A stretch of 64,000 bases of DNA. Source: Haliclystus octoradiatus (taxonomy: Eukaryota; Cnidaria; Staurozoa; Stauromedusae; Haliclystidae). The stretch covers positions 12,376,436 through 12,440,435 of the forward strand of contig OU744448.1 in the NCBI GenBank assembly GCA_916610825.1, written 5' to 3'. Both the position numbers and the translations under genes were made by a program. This document shows positions 1 to 11,500 of this stretch, in pieces. Position 1 is the stretch's first letter; every line of letters starts with the position of its first letter. The notes beneath the pieces were generated by a model. The model had not been told where the DNA came from and searched no databases. It was given only the letters and a program-made list of their open reading frames with translations.

Positions 1-695
1 ATTTTAATTGGGTGTTCAATACCCACAAGAAAGCAAATAAATCATTCCTTCGATATGCCACACAAAAAGTGGAGCAATCATTTTTATAAATTCAAAGACT
101 GTGATATAATTATCAGTCTTGTAGATATACAAAGAATATAATTTATAAGCATATCTCTTCCTAGACGATTGTATATTATAACGTCGAAAAAATTTGGATT
201 ATTGTCTGTTATACGACACAATCTTTAAATATTAGTTTTGTATTATTCTCAGACGGCAAATTAAAACAAACAAACCGCATTTTGATATTAAAAATTGATT
301 TTTGCGGCTCATTATTTTTAACGTTAAACTTTTTGACATAAAACTTTTCAACAATATAGCCAATCACGTTACTAGACTACATCCTACATTATTCTTTATA
401 ATGAAATACAGTCAAACCTATAAGGGTCACCTGTCTATAGTGGTCACTTTTGATCTGTCTAAAATAGTGTCTTCTATTGCATCAACCTTTATAAAAAGAC
501 CGATTAAAGTTTCGCTGCATAGTCAGAAAAACGAACAATTTGATTTCATGATTTTAAAATAATATTGTCTATTGAATCAACCCTGTATATAAAGACCACC
601 TGCATATGATGGTCAATTTATCTACCTCTCATAGCTGGTTATTATATACAAGTTTCACTACAGTGACTTAACGCATCATCTCAAATCAATCTCAC
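1..695. other. Probable intron of the ubinuclein-like gene
   Basis: AT-rich sequence downstream (on the minus strand) of the ubinuclein-like exon. A short open frame at 302-562 on the plus strand has no recognisable domain and no splice context, so I see no gene. It is most likely intron sequence. Confidence 0.35.
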
Positions 696-899
696 CTGCT
701 TGGGTGTAGTTTTTTTCTTTATCAGTTCTTCATAAATAATTTCTGTACATGATGTTTCACTTGGATCTTTAAGGGTGACAGACAGCCGGACTGTTTTCCT
801 CTTATCTAATTTGCCTTTAGATACTGGTTTTTCGGGTTTCTTTGCCACTGTCTCTTCAATTGGCAAGGTTGTCAATGCAATGCGACGTGTCTCCTCCAT
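696..899 (-). CDS. UBN: Ubinuclein-like protein, first coding exon (gene continues off left edge)
   Basis: A 68-codon exon starts at ATG 897-899 and ends in CAG followed by the donor GTGAG. The protein opens METRR-type residues then IALTTLP, and later has TVRLSVTLKDPSE...CTEIIYEELIKKK. Ubinuclein-1/2 carry the same order near the N-terminus: a short RV-FTSLP-like stretch, then RLSLTLFEPD-(K/R)RCPEF-YPEL. That segment precedes the HRD domain through which ubinuclein binds the HIRA/ASF1 histone H3.3 chaperone complex in the nucleus. The HRD core itself would lie in exons beyond the left edge. Just upstream on the minus strand, TTTTGCTAG could be an acceptor, so a non-coding 5' exon is possible. 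Identification rests on one short motif block from memory and is moderately sure. Confidence 0.6.
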
Positions 900-2503
900 A
901 CTAGCAAAATAAAATATTCATCAAAATTTATCACAAGCAATTACAAGAATGTTGAGATTCAGATTCCTCAGAATTGTAACACAATTGATACTAGACTTTA
1001 GAACTGTTCCTTCCAAGCTCCAATTCTTCACAGACTGTGACTTTGCTAATGCGCAGAATAATTTTGTTAAAAATACTGTGGGAGTAAAACACTGACTCAC
1101 TGACTATAGAATTTACAGCTTATCATCGCTAATGCTTTTTGATGTTCTACAGAAAGTTGTGATCAACACATTCATAGATACTTACATTCAATCCGACAGA
1201 TATTATTGATTTTCAGCAATCATAAAGTATTGTAAATTAGCAATCAGTCCCCCGCGTTGCTGGGCTAATTTAGGTTGATTTAGTTTTACAGTTAACTATG
1301 ACATTTTATAGGTATAGATATAATTGGCTATCACAAACACACGATGTAAAGGATGATGCAAGTTGGAGAACGTTTCAGATCTGTGTTTATAGCAGCACTT
1401 GTTCAGGACAAACTAAATCAGCATCTTCTGATACTTTCGGATGAATTTATAATATCAGTTTTGTCTGCATTCAAGGCTATGTCTTCTCTCTTCAAATAGA
1501 TATAGAATAAATCAAATTCTTTCAGTTCATTTGATGATTTGAAATGATGCCGGTGTCCACATTGCATATTGTTCTCTAGTAATATTCTATTCGCCCTCTG
1601 AAATATTGCAATTGTATTTTTAATTGATTGTCTCTTTGCAAAATAGTACATTCTCACGAGACGCTCATACAGATACTTCTTTACACAAATGCAACATATC
1701 AATGGTCATACCATATACCTTGTTTTGAACATTTCCATCAATTCTTATCCGTTTTCTGCATTGAAGAGGTGCCCCAGCCCAGCTTCTTATTCAAGTGATA
1801 GTTTCAAACTCAACAATATGATTCATATTTGATCAACATGTGTCTCGATAGAAAATAATTTACATGACACTATGGCAATTTCTATCTCTTCTTTTGGTAA
1901 TGATGTTATGGTGATGTAGAGATTAGATTTTTTTGAAAAAAATTATGTAGGCCTAGACTACAGAATATTGTAGACACTTGTATAAATACTCTTGTTTCAA
2001 AATACCAATGAAGAGCTCAGAAGACTAAAAGATGAAAGACAATTCGTTCCTTGGCCAAATTGCAAGAATACCGAGGCTGTAACCATTCAAGAAGAAGAGG
2101 AGATGTGGGCTTGATGTTTGACAGGCAGAATCACTTACTAACAATGTTTTCAAAGAATGATTGTGATCACCGTCTCTCACTGAATATGTAGTGGTTTAAT
2201 ATTGTAGACCTATTTATAGGACATTGTATAATTTTTTTATTGTTAATCATTTCTTGTAAACTGTACCACCTTCAAAACACTCTCTTTCGTCTCTTGCTGT
2301 CATTGTGTACGGTTGTGTCTGTTAAGTATCAAAGTGCTCTGTCTAACGGCCATAGTAGCCTTTAGCATCTCTCACTGTGACATCAGCAGACATGGCCCAT
2401 TGGCTATCATTATAACAGAGAATCTATATTTCTATTGATTGTCTTGTTGTTTCATCCCGCACCCATGTATACCTATGCAGGGGCCCCCATATTAATATGT
2501 GCC
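900..2503. other. Non-coding stretch upstream of the ubinuclein-like exon
   Basis: No exon with convincing splice sites or domain content was found. A 94-codon minus-strand frame at 1418-1702 is lysine- and isoleucine-rich and matches nothing I know. This is either a 5' intron of the ubinuclein-like gene or intergenic DNA. Confidence 0.3.
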
Positions 2504-2792
2504 CAGGGTGTCACAAAAGTTTTGATCTTCCGGAAACTGTGTTGCTCCATTGTAAACCTTAGCTGGGATTGAATTCATAATGATTCAAAGTTTTGAACAA
2601 TTGATTAAAATTTAAGAAATTTGACTTAACTTTGAAGCAAGATCGCATCGATTTCAAAACATAAAAAATATGAAATCCAAAAATAATAAACTTTGAATAA
2701 GAAAATAATCATGATAAGATTGGAAACCTTCTGATTTTGTGCCGGGCTTTCAGAAACCGGGTTCCCAGGATCCCACACTTTGTGACAGCCTG
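2504..2792. mobile_element. hAT-type non-autonomous element with perfect 8-bp target duplication
   Basis: The left end CAGGGTGTCACAAAAGTTTT and the right end, read on the other strand as CAGGCTGTCACAAAGTGTGG, form a terminal inverted repeat of about 16 bp. The 8-mer TATGTGCC occurs directly outside both ends (2496-2503 and 2793-2800). CAGG-type termini with an 8-bp duplication are diagnostic of hAT transposons. At 289 bp there is no room for a transposase, so this is a MITE-class passenger. Confidence 0.85.
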
Positions 2793-5078
2793 TATGTGCC
2801 ACATTTTTGACCTGCATTTTGTGCTTGAAATCATGAAAAGGCATTTTCAATCCAGTCATTGCATGATCGAACGTTTCTGTGTTATAAATCCAAAAAAAAA
2901 CTAATTGAAAAAGTTTTTTAGCATGTTTGAATGAAAATCATAATGAATTTCACATTTTGGGACATCAGACTCCAAACAATTCTTCTTGGGGTGCACCCCT
3001 GACCTTAACTACATCAATTATCTCAATCCTGTTCATGCATTTTCGATCATCAATAATAGCTATTGATACTTGCAAACAAACTTTCTTCCATCGAAATTTT
3101 TCCTGAGTAGTAAAATGATACAATTTCAAAGTCGACACCTGGTAAAACTTAAATTGATCAATTTTAAGGGTTGTTGGTCGAATGCATGGAATTATAAATT
3201 TGATTGTGTGACGCATGAAATTACAAAATTGAGTGTGTGGATACATTATTGCTATAGCATATTAGGGAGGCCTCAATGTAGTTTGTGCCTCTGAAATGTA
3301 AGGGTTTGGGGTAGATGTGAAGAATATTCAACTATATAGCATCAATTAGAGGACAAAAAGACAGGGAGAACAATCCATATGAACTGTAGCCTGGTACACT
3401 TGATACTATTGAAGTCATGAATAACGACTGGAAATTCATACACCCTGTAAGATTATCTATGTTCTACGGTGTACAATGGAATCTCTCAAAGTTCGCATCT
3501 TTTAAGTCAAAATATTAGGCGTTGCATAACCACATCATCAATAATTTGTTTAGTCTGTCTATTGACATTAATTGCACACAATTCCAAGTGCCTTTCTAGT
3601 AGTTAGGTAGGCCTAGCCACCTAGATGGTAGTTGCGCTCCCACCTCTGTCGAAAACAGATCAGATTGATGAATAATAACATCCCACTGAGTAGGATTTCA
3701 AAAACTTCAGTACAGATAGAACAAAGTTAGCACAAAGCAAAAAGAAAGCTGCAAATCTTTGATATATGGGGGTTACAAAAATAACATAAATATAGTGTAT
3801 TTTAAGACCGTAATTGAGACCACTCGTGTTGCAAACAGACGACAACGTAACGGAATAAATAAGTGAAATAGTTTCAATCGTGATAGCGAGCTGTTAGAAA
3901 TTGAATTGACGCCTGCAAACAGAACAATCAGCTATTGTTACCGCCATTGTTTCCATCGATGGCACCGTTCACTTCTGCGCATGCTCGAACAAGCGCATGC
4001 GTATTCGACATCAAAGCAAAGCAGTTCTTCGCAAGTCGATTTGTTTTTTTCCCAGTGAAAAAAGCTTTCGCTTTAAGCCAAAACAGGGCGAAAATAAAAA
4101 CATGTATTTTAAGCGCTTTTAACCATTTACATAAAATTTGTTAATTGAATAAGAAATATTTTTGTAAATATCAAACATATCATACGTTTTTCGCTAACCT
4201 TCATCCAGAACTAGCCGTCTTTTAAACAACTTTGTAGCAGGGTTTTGTGATCAACTTCGCCTGCCATTGCAATTCCACCAAAAACAACGAAGGCTAAACG
4301 GGAGAAGGCTTACAATGGATGAAAGTGCGGGACGGAACGAATTGATTATGACGGAATAAAGAGAAATAATTAAGAAATCAAGAAACCGGAAAAGAAAAAT
4401 TCTGTTCTCTGATTGGTTCTTCAAATTCATTATTGACAAAAGACATCATAATTTATGTAAATGTTCACTACAATGGCGTACGAACAATACAAAAGGAAAG
4501 GCCTGTAAGCAGACCAAGCATACCAAAACGTATTTTGGTCTTGATCGTCAAGGCTTTTTTAGGGGGCGTAAATCTCGCATAATTCTAAGGGGTTACCAGA
4601 TCACAGTAAGTGTTGACTCCGTCTCAACTGAATTCTCATAGCGAATATTAGTAAAAGTCAAGTTGTATCACAATGTTTAATGTTTAGGAGAAAGGGATAT
4701 CGACGACATCTTAATGAAGTCAAGAAGTAATCATTTAATGAATCTGGCAGTAGTTCATTGATAGACGTTATATATATAATATATAGCCACTACAGCAACT
4801 CTTTGACCGATGTTTGAATATTTTACTTATTTGGCTCTGCATGAACGGGGAAAAAGTGGAATATTCAAAGGATTTCCAAAATGTTGAAAATGTCACCCAA
4901 AAGTGTCAAAAGTCCATGGAACATCTAAAAAAAATGCTTCTATTTTCTTTTTTAAATTTGAAATTCCTCAAATTCAAAATTTATTTCTCCCCAAATTCTC
5001 TAGAAATTCAAAAAGGACCCAAAAAGATCCAAGTCTGAAATTTTCAACCCAAGCAGTACGAATGCCTATATCTATGAA
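2793..5078. other. Non-coding region, possible promoter near 3.9-4.0 kb
   Basis: Several short open frames on both strands (for example 2965-3246 minus and 3935-4144 plus) lack splice context or recognisable content. Apart from the GCGCATGC pair at 3976-4001 I see nothing I can name. Confidence 0.3.
3976..4001. promoter_or_regulatory. Pair of NRF1-like GCGCATGC motifs
   Basis: TGCGCATGCT at 3976-3985 and GCGCATGCG at 3993-4001 match the palindromic NRF1 consensus GCGCATGCGC closely and lie 17 bp apart in a locally CpG-richer patch. NRF1 sites mark many housekeeping promoters. This could be the promoter of the ubinuclein-like gene (minus strand) if it has a remote 5' untranslated exon; that link is inference. 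Confidence 0.25.
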
Positions 5079-5142
5079 CAGGGTCCGACAAAAGGTTCAG
5101 CCTTCTGGAATCCTAGAGGCATTCAGTATTTTCTTCTGAATT

Positions 5143-7699
5143 GTTTTGTTGAGTTTGACCTATAAATCAGTTGGCGACTTTAATTACCCTAACATAAACT
5201 GGTCCATACCGATGAATGTTGGAGATAAATGCCATGATGAATTTTTATTTAATATCAACTCTAACAATTTTTCTCAATTTGTAATGGAAACAACAAGAGG
5301 GTCAAATACATTGGATCTACTGCTCTGTAATGATCCTCTTAAAATATTAGACACTAATATTATTAACCCGTTAGCATCATCTTGTGACCACGATGCAATT
5401 GAATTCAAAGTAAACTTTCCGAGTATTAAGAAAACAAAGTTAAATGTCAAACCAAGAAATTATAGGAAAGCCGATTACACTGGAATATCCAATTACCTCT
5501 CCACGATAAATTGGTGGTCTGTTTTACATGTGGATTGCAAAAATGACATCGAATTATTATGGACTCGCATTTGTAATGAGCTAGATTTATGTATAAAGAA
5601 ATTTGTTCCTCATTCAACATCTCACAGCAATAAACGTACATATCCAAAAAACGTAAACCGTCTCGCTGTTAAAAAACGTCACGCTTATCGGAAATATAAA
5701 ATTGGACAATTATCTCTATCCCAGTATAAAATACACTCAAGAAATTATGATGAAGCTGTAAAAGAATTTAATAACCAAAAGCAAAAGGATTTAATTGATG
5801 ATCCATCTCTGAAAAAGTTTTACTCTTTCGTTAAAAACAAGCTTAATACTACATCTAACATACCATCACTCTGATCAGAAGATTCAACTACTTTCCTTAC
5901 TAACGACGAAGACAAAGCCAATCTAATAAATGAATACTTTTCTTCTGTTTTCACAAAAGACGATGGCAAAGACGCTTCATTTCCTAACCTTGTTGAAGAA
6001 AAAGATTCTATCAATTTGTGAACTTTTCTTATGTAAAAGTCGTCAATGCATTGAAAAAGCTGCCATCTAAAACGTCGCGATCACCTGATGCCTACCCTTC
6101 ATATTTTATGAAATCAATTGCTGAAGAAATAGCTTACCCATTTTGCTTGCTTTTTGAACTCTCGTTATCTTCAGGCACTATGCCTTCCATATGGAAGACA
6201 GCTATTATTGCACCAATTTTCAAATAGAGTAAATCAAGTTTAAAAAAAAATTACCGTCCCATTTCCTTGACATGCATTGCATCCAAGGTGATGGAATCAA
6301 TTGTTTATAAAGATATTATGTCATATGTATTAAATTTAAATCTTCTGTCAAAAGATCAATTTGGTTTATTTTCCAGGCGTTCCACCTGTACCCAGTTGCT
6401 ATCGTTTTTAGCTAGATGGATTACTGATGTAAATAACAAAAAAATAATTGACACTGATTATATAGACTTTCAAAAAGCGTTTGATTCTGTCTCACACGAA
6501 AAGCTACTCTCCAAGTTGTACGCATATGGTATTCGACATGAACTACTCAATTGGGTTAGATCTTTCTTAGTAAATCGTACGCAAGTGGTTTGTGTTGGAA
6601 ATAACATATCTTCCAGTTAACCTGTGACAAGTGGCGTCCCACAAGGTTCTGTATTAGGACCACTATCATTTCTTATTTATGTCAATGATATTTCATCTTG
6701 CATTGAACCTTTCTGTGATACGAAACTTTTCGCAGATGATGCTAAATTCTCCTCGGCAATAGAGATGACAAAGATTCAAGCAAATTACATGAAACTCTCC
6801 GAAATTTTGACCAATGGAGCACCAAATGGCAAATGAAAGTTGCTACTAAAAATTGTCAAGTCTTCTCTTTTGGAAATTTAAAAGTTCCAGAAGTACATTA
6901 CTATCTTGGAAACAAGAAACTATCAAAATCGGAAAATATCCGAGATTTGGGGATTATTTTTACTGCCGATGGGAAATCATCCGTACATTGTGCAAAACTA
7001 GCAGCAATTAGGCCGCATCAAGAAGTTTTTTGCTTCTCAAAATATTTTCCTCTAAAGATCAACGTCTGCTGATTCAAGCCTATAAAACGTATATTCACCC
7101 TATTGTTGAATCAGATACTCCAGTTTGGAGTCCTCATCTGCAAAAAGACATTAAAGTTATTGAAAAAGTTAAACGGAAATTTAGCAGAATAGTGTGCAAA
7201 CGTTCTGGAATTGCATTTTCCAATTATTCCGAGCGTTTACAACATCTCCAACTTGACTGTTTAGAATATCGCCGTATATGTAACGATATCATTATTATAT
7301 ATAAAATTTTTCATGGCTTAATTGATTTAGATATTTCTGCATTTTTCAAAATCAGTAAGTCCAAATATACACTAAGATCACATGGGATGAAGGTTACCCC
7401 GTTATTTACACCAAAATATGACTTTTCCAAATATTCTTTCATGTATAGAACAGTATCCGTTTGGAATAGCTTACCTGAAGATCTAGTAGCGATTAAGTCT
7501 TTAAATAACTTCAAAAATAATCTTAATAATATATCATTAAACAAATTCTGTTGTATATATCCATATCTTTTTCGATCTAAACTAATTAATCAACATTTTA
7601 GGCTTTGTGTAAGTGTATAATATTAACAATTGTACCTATATATGCCTGTCAAATAACTATTTAAATTGACAAATATACATACATACATAAAATTATCAA
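5143..7699 (+). mobile_element. 5'-truncated non-LTR retrotransposon (CR1/Jockey-like)
   Basis: The element is bounded by a perfect 14-bp direct repeat, TTTTCTTCTGAATT, at 5129-5142 and 7700-7713, which is the target-site duplication of target-primed reverse transcription. It starts inside the endonuclease domain, so the 5' part (any ORF1 and the endonuclease N-terminus) is missing. It ends in a short (TACA)n-like tail, as expected of CR1-like elements. It is inserted in the hAT-type MITE whose ends lie at 5079 and 7746. Confidence 0.9.
5158..7620 (+). pseudogene. Broken endonuclease/reverse transcriptase ORF2
   Basis: The first part (to 5874) has GDFNYPN and SCDHDAIEF, the C-terminal signatures of an APE-type endonuclease. 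The reverse transcriptase follows with LPSKTSRSPD, a WKTAIIAPIFK stretch, [31 protein letters not shown] and the catalytic LFADDAK. The tail has YKTYIHPIVESDTPVWSP, usual for CR1/Jockey-type elements. In-frame stops sit near 5872, 6018, 6225 and 6618, and the frame shifts near 6016, 6833 and 7030-7070, so no full product can be made. Family assignment is to the broad CR1/Jockey group only. Confidence 0.85.
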
Positions 7700-7746
7700 T
7701 TTTCTTCTGAATTTGCTCTAGCCTTTCCTACTTTTGTCGGACCCTA

Positions 7747-8571
7747 CCTATGAAGCCTGATCTAACTATATAAAGCCATTGAATCAGACTGAACATTAAA
7801 ATAGCGACACACCACTTACAACATCTAATGGATGCTTCTCTCAATTTCAGTATATTTCACTCCCTTTCAGATGTTTTTTTGACTATGCAGTATATTCTAT
7901 TCAATTCGATGTGGACTTAATTATAATGAACACAGTTAATGGTAGGAAACTTCATATCAAGGGGCAAACTCTGAATTATATTAGATCGGCAAATAGACTG
8001 CCCTTTTTAATTTACTAATACAATATGTGTATATCATCTGTAAATCATAAATCACTCAAATTGAGGTGCACACTATTTATAGCCTAACGTAAGTATTTAT
8101 TTCAAATTACATAGTATTACTAAATCAGCGGCTTTTCTTGTTCATAAGTTTGTGATATAGACGTCCTTGCACCCAGCCGATCAAAACTCCCAGCCCAAAC
8201 TACATAAGGCTTGCTGCTACTGCGTCACAGTACACGGTACATAACTACGTTCATACGATTTATTATATATATGCTGCAGCCTGCAGGCTGATTGATTCTC
8301 AGAGACAATTGTGACGTATTAGCTCTATGTGGTAATCATAATTTAGCTGACTGAATTTAGCCGATGAATTATTCGATTCTAATTTTTATGAATGCCAGAA
8401 TACCTGTTGCATCATTTGTTGCGTTAGAACTGAAAGTGAAGGCATAAAATTTAGATAGAGCAATGACACGGTACCTGTTAAATAATAAAGGAAGAGAAAG
8501 CACGTGGTCATGTTGTGTAAAATGTTATATAGCAGATCAGTTGTTTTGAAAACGGTGATGCAGCAGACAAC
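7747..8571. other. Upstream region of the polycystin-like gene
   Basis: No coding exon is seen. TTATATAG at about 8525-8532 lies some 45 bp before the chosen start codon and could serve as a TATA element, although that would leave a very short leader. A second AT run, TTATATATATGC, lies near 8261. Confidence 0.3.
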
Positions 8572-11500
8572 ATGCCAAAATCTCTTGGCCATCATAAGAG
8601 CGTTGCTATCATATTAGCAGCATCATTGGTCATCATAATTAGAAGCAGTCATGCTGTATTAGAAATCAATGGGTCGCTGTTTATGCAGTACAATGGAGTA
8701 GCGAAATGTAAGCAGGATGCCACGGCAAATGTTCTTCTCACGCTGAATTTCAGAAATGATTTAGACACCACTTTTGTTGTTCATGAAAGCCTGGAGGACA
8801 GCGGAAATATCAGTCGGAGTCTAGTAGCTATAGCGTCTATCCATGAGTTACTGATAGATTTATTATGTCAGCTACGAAGACCAACTAATGACATTCGGAG
8901 TATGGCAATCAAATACCAGAACGTTAATATAAAAGATAAGTTGGTTTGTAATGGAGACCAGATCATTGAGAAATCAGTATGCAAAAGGCTTTATTCTGAT
9001 GAAATGGGACTACAACAAGAAACTAATACTAGCAACAGAAATTATGAAACTCTAGCATTAGGATTCGAAAGAGTACTAAATTTTGAAGCTAATATTACCA
9101 TGAATATAAATTCTTCAACGCTTGAAATATTAAATGTAAATTGCAGCAATTCATACGTCATTACAAATGGAGATAAACTATCTTATTCGGTAATGCCAGC
9201 AGAGTTAATGACAATTGCATTGGTTACAACAATTTGTTTGTTTATCTTCGGTATAGTTGCGATATCAATTGGCATGGACTCAACCAAAACTATTCATCAG
9301 GTATTCAATTAATTATCGTTGCAAATCGTTACTTGTATTTTTGCTTTGATGATGATTATCAAGTCCAATCAATCAAAGAATGTTCTTTGTCGACAGGGTC
9401 GGTACAATCAAAATCGGATCAAAAACCAGGCCTCTTTGAGTTTGTATCAGTTAACGCCTTGCATATATGATATCACACAGCTAGCTGTATATGAGGGGAA
9501 CTGGGGAATTGAAAACTGGATCAAGAATGCCAGTATATAGATCCCCATATATGATAAATCAAAATATAATAATCTCCCGGTTTTTGAATGAGCCCATAGA
9601 AGCTTGCAATTAGAACCTGTTCAATTGAAAGTTAGAAATCTATAGTATCCAACCCTATTTAGCGAGTACTATACATCTGTTATGTTACTAGAGGGAAAGC
9701 ATTGCTATGATTATGTGACGCGTATATATCACCCAACACCTTGCAAGGAGGACATAATAGAGTCCTCCATCCGATTCCTATTGAGATGTCCACGCCCTGG
9801 TCCACATGGGTAGGCTATTGCCATGGGCCTGACTCTGAACCTTCTCAACGGACTTATTGTGCCTAACTATTTTGCTTTCTATACTTTACTGCAGCTTGAA
9901 AACAAGGACCAAAATAAGGCTGGTGAAATTTATTCCTGTGCATGTACGATAATCATTGAGAATGCAATAGAGCAGCGGTTTTCATTGAAGTCCCAGAAAG
10001 AAGAAGAGAGAAGCTACTCCTTTGAAATAACAAACGCACCTCAATCGGCATTCAGAAGGCAGCATAACTACGCATTAACTGTCAATCATAAATATAAAAT
10101 GATACAACTAAAAACATCTTTGGTTTTTCGAATTTGGGTAGATCATCAGTTTGGCCAGCCTTATCGTTTGATAGCTAAAGGTCTACATGAAGACAATGGG
10201 CGGGTAGCATGGTTTCACATAGAAAACACTAACGAAATACATCGACTACAAGAAATAAATGTAAAAGATGAGCCGCACAGCTGTATTATTACCTTCGAAA
10301 ATAGATTGCTCTCGTTTAAATCGCGATTGAATGTCATTCGTTCCTTATTCAAATCGCAATTTTCGAAACAACATCTGCTACTTAGCTGGATGTATTTCGG
10401 ACAAAATTGGTCACATGAAAATTATCATAAATCCCGCGCATGTCTACTAATGATACTATTTCTTATCGTATTAACTTTAACGACAGTTTATTATGATTGT
10501 AACGTAAGACCGCAGAATACATTTGACGTTGACGTACCACATTATCTTGCTAGTATAGAATTATATCACGGTTGTATGATAGATGCAGTGACGATATCAG
10601 TGATATCAACTGTTCTCATAGCCATTGGCTTACTTGTTTATCAAACCAACTGGATAACACATAATCTAACCAATCGTATACGCAGGATATATAAATGGAT
10701 TAGACAGAGATTACTGAGGGACACCCTTGGAATAGGGGAAGAAAACAAACGAATATCAGTAACTCATACAGACACTATTATTGAACTGAATGATATACCA
10801 ACAATCGTATCAGACAGTAATGATGAAGCAGTACATAATTGCATTAAGGGACGTACGTTATCTTATCACTTATCTTACATAACAACAATGATATCATTGA
10901 TATTGTTTATGATGAGTTGTTTGTATTGGTACTACCTACCTAAATGGAACATAGCAGAAGAAAGGGCGTGGCAATCAATCCTTATTCTAACTCTTGTGGT
11001 AACATTCATGATTATTGAAACATTTCGTACCATCATTGTAATCTTCATTAATGCAATAAAGATAGACTTAACAGACGCAATTCCAGCAAACAAAAGCAAA
11101 AAGAATCACTGCATACAGACGCATTCAAAATTACATTTTTGGGAATTAATTGTCTACTTAGCCTATATTATATGTCTAGCTTATGTAACATCAGTAAATG
11201 TGGATAATACGTCAAACAGGTTAAACCTGTTTATTAAAAGGGAACTTAATGTCCTGCAATATGATTACCAAAGCAACCAGGTATGATCCTACCATTATAG
11301 CAGAATATTACTCAGAATAACAATGATTTATGTGTAATGCTATAATATTTAAAATTCCTTATATCCCAATTAGGTCGGTCACATTCCCTTTGAGCTCCAT
11401 TGGGCCAGTAAAATCTATAATGTACTAACAGATGAATCATTTAATGATACACTTCTTGCCTCTGAAGTAATATTGACTCAACGACGCAATGTGTATAGTA

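Larger units (their letters stand above)
5079..7746. mobile_element. hAT-type MITE split by a nested retrotransposon
   Basis: Left end CAGGGTCCGACAAAAGG (from 5079) and right end CTTTTGTCGGACCCTA (to 7746) are inverted repeats. They are flanked by TCTATGAA (5071-5078) and CCTATGAA (7747-7754), a 7/8 target duplication typical of hAT. Removing the nested retrotransposon leaves an element of only about 97 bp. Its first 35 bases resemble the start of the element at 60370, so the two appear to belong to one family. Confidence 0.65.

Noticed and set aside
302-562. 86-codon plus-strand frame near the left edge
   Set aside because: Low-complexity composition, no domain and no splice signals; probably within the ubinuclein-like intron.
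9319-9540. Possible extra exon of the polycystin-like gene
   Set aside because: The exon ending at 9300 and the one starting at 9895 already join in phase and give the expected order TM1 then PLAT; the intervening frame adds nothing recognisable.
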